Notes under the pieces: generated by a model
Seen by the model: only the letters and a program-made list of their open reading frames with translations
Database searches by the model: none
What the model was told of the DNA's origin: nothing
Made by a program: the position numbers and the translations under genes
Shown: one piece after another, positions 63,601 to 64,000 of the stretch
Numbering within the stretch: position 1 is the stretch's first letter
Layout of the letters: the number at the start of each line of letters is the position of its first letter
Assembly: GCF_900106535.1 (NCBI RefSeq)
Contig: NZ_FNOH01000004.1
Location: 720,396 to 784,395, forward strand
Source: Myxococcus xanthus
GTDB lineage: Bacteria; Myxococcota; Myxococcia; Myxococcales; Myxococcaceae
Direction: 5' to 3'
DNA length: 64,000 nt

Positions 63601-63902
63601 GCCATGCCGAGGGGCGAAACCGCCGCCTCGACGGTGAACTCGCGCCCCGGCCGGATGAGCTGCCCGCTGGCGGCATTCAGCTTCGAGTCGGCCCGGAGCG
63701 GGACCACGCTGAAGAGTTCAATCTGCCGCTTGAGCGTCACCGTCGCGGCCGACACCGGCTGGTCAACGTCCTCGTCCACCTCGACAGCATCGAGAAAGTC
63801 GCGGCCTTCAAGCTGGCTCAAGTTCCGCCACATCCCCGCGCCGTCGAGCACCTTCACCCGGACATGGGATGCGTGCCCGGCCGCACTCGTGAGCGCCGCC
63901 AA
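60690..63902 (-). CDS. Phage tail protein with fibronectin type III and C-terminal Hint domain
   Basis: A 1070-residue tail tip or fibre protein. Residues 10-390 resemble baseplate/late-control-type tail proteins (VKVLDGAGMWRNL, RDVTKLAVSRTDVRNRVEVV). A fibronectin III domain lies near 410-505, carbohydrate-binding-like and Gly-rich parts follow, and residues 937-1070 are a Hint (intein-like) domain: CVAPWELVLLGDGSEVPAEM, VVTPDHRW with His 1005, and the terminal YIVQGLLAHNLKPRD with the Asn-containing HN. Only four residues follow HN and the next is Leu, so splicing is impossible; self-cleavage is possible. The start codon is an unusual TTG; the frame stops nine bases upstream near an ATG in another frame. 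Confidence 0.8.
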   Translation of the reverse strand: MAALTSAAGHASHVRVKVLDGAGMWRNLSQLEGRDFLDAVEVDEDVDQPVSAATVTLKRQIELFSVVPLRADSKLNAASGQLIRPGREFTVEAAVSPLGMAPSEGAWRTLFHGDIDEVDFAGEQLVFRGRDLGGRLQDTFIEAERAYGDDAQGVAVEAVMQALLTDNGTGVVLHTPVSPGWRLRQYAQKKASVLDAVRDLAQQIGWEVRYRWRESSGTFALTFTEPNRTNPPLAWTFGPDDYRDVTKLAVSRTDVRNRVEVVFSDTGDLDVAGHAKTKSVVVEDAASQAAYGVRYMQIAEGASSNINSEVEARRMAEAALSDLCEPLADQEIDLDFFLPVELGDLFRFHPNGVHYSDAQNLAVTGFRHVFTAEGDARTTPTTRGKPSFGVSMWLEMDTRPGLGEPAHTSPPLVPLNINVTAVVNGFSLSLAPAASGPVASGYELHVSTSSGFTPSSSTLRGTFDTTAFGVSDLMPGATYFVRVVPRDSFGNRGNASPQLSVTPKQLEGASLSDAAVGFQHLLYPPTDNLIPNGYNEAGIRAVGKSPDGDRLVEDPVNARVGRWVRRVELTNTGAWPGLSWTGGYGSAVPGGRLKCSPGDEFFAEVYVKASSVTVGGMGTLHLLWEDGSGAYAGQGTSVFLGQVGTTYRRVTVKGMCPAGCTGVQLFWETQVAAADVGKRLYFDAVSMRKMVTFDLLAANTLKTSNYAEDGSGIPTAGAKLDNVGTTLKVASNNVQVGRYYLSDGFFRSVQALADTGSRIYYRGNNEGVPNIDRLNIQVLEGYAIAGAAGGAASFTWAHYHAVIQPQVVSDNLDALRFMEVGFYWAYSDSNAPQWLYGTSVPLADRKYQNGAVDGDASNATRAGFTFMYGDRFNRLRDAMANRLLYLKVRLHNASGYSAERWFFPPSSYNVNMLRSATGPASTPTGSGGGGGGTHGTCVAPWELVLLGDGSEVPAEMLRPGMRVLTMHEHERDGGIFEVTHVRRHQAARCTLTMTDGRVLVVTPDHRWRTFERGWTRTDALRPGETIDGVAPGRVARVEPMDFGDVMRITVRFAMTYIVQGLLAHNLKPRD

Positions 63903-64000
63903 CCCTGCGTATTCCGGTCATGGTGAGCACTCGTTCCGGCTCAAGCCGAGCAGCGATTCCGGCTGATGGCGAGCGGTCGGAGCGTCAGCGACGCTGGGTG
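63903..64000 (-). other. Right edge, end of an upstream phage gene
   Basis: The minus strand is open in two frames up to stops near 63920 and 63945, so the upstream phage gene probably ends here. Too little is visible to name it. Confidence 0.3.

Larger units (their letters stand above)
52661..64000. mobile_element. Prophage, left part (continues beyond the window)
   Basis: From the tmRNA stump to the right edge lie a kinase/DUF2381 cargo operon, a lysis cassette (anchor, M15 endolysin, holin-like, spanin-like), an inserted HNH/GIY-YIG pair and a tail protein with a Hint domain. All late genes point left, ending toward the attachment site. No integrase, capsid or terminase is visible here; they should lie to the right. 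Confidence 0.75.

Noticed and set aside
1..64000. CRISPR arrays and rRNA genes
   Set aside because: No regularly spaced repeats or rRNA-like sequence were seen on either strand.

Overview
The window is high-GC DNA from a predatory, fruiting myxobacterium of the Myxococcus/Corallococcus type. The pointers are dense lipoproteins with Asp/Gly/Ser/Ala-rich or Pro-Gly linkers, a dual-action HEIGH-type metallopeptidase, many ECF and Ser/Thr-kinase regulators, a DUF2381 (TIGR02268) protein next to Ser/Thr kinases, and short runs of unrelated small operons on both strands. No species can be named from the sequence alone.

Left part (1-16.7 kb). A cut lipoprotein gene is followed by a LuxR-type regulator facing a three-gene operon: a LuxI/FeeM-type N-acyl synthase, a haem-oxygenase-fold iron enzyme and a DUF3892 protein. 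Then come folD, a CE2-like esterase lipoprotein, a VOC protein, an N-acyl-D-amino-acid deacylase-type amidohydrolase, an endonuclease/exonuclease/phosphatase-fold protein, a HEIGH peptidase homologue that has lost its catalytic Glu, a P-loop kinase, a 2OG-Fe(II) oxygenase, an EamA exporter divergent from an AraC regulator, and a large lipoprotein.

Middle (16.8-41 kb). A scar of gene fragments (IS4 transposase, GH114-like) precedes an AraC-MFS pair of clearly foreign composition. NrfHA, a formate-linked-type nitrite reductase, follows, with DUF2147 and BioY genes. The most interesting operon is at 23.8-28.7 kb: ECF sigma factor, membrane anti-sigma-like protein, small secreted protein and a secreted, membrane-anchored TPR-CHAT caspase-like protein, all tightly spaced. 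A BNR-repeat secreted protein and a protein built from six 72-residue repeats follow. From about 35.6 to 41 kb the DNA is a graveyard of C-terminal fragments (two MFS genes, IS630, RHS, DNRLRE) among intact small genes.

Right part (41-64 kb). DoxX, a PQQ-type sugar dehydrogenase lipoprotein, a thioredoxin-TPR lipoprotein, a cobalamin-dependent radical SAM enzyme, an AhpD-like/ECF41 sigma pair, a propeller-like lipoprotein, an F420-reductase-like protein and a 3-hydroxyacyl-CoA dehydrogenase coupled to a JAMM protein lead up to the 3' end of a tmRNA (ssrA) gene with its terminator. This marks the attachment site of a prophage that occupies the rest of the window. The visible prophage end carries, on the minus strand, a tail protein with a C-terminal intein-like Hint domain, a four-gene lysis cassette with overlapping genes, and a DUF2381-kinase-kinase cargo operon whose last gene is broken by an exact 229-bp tandem duplication. 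An AT-richer pair, an HNH nuclease and a GIY-YIG-like protein on the plus strand, is lodged between tail and lysis genes and looks like acquired defence or mobile cargo.
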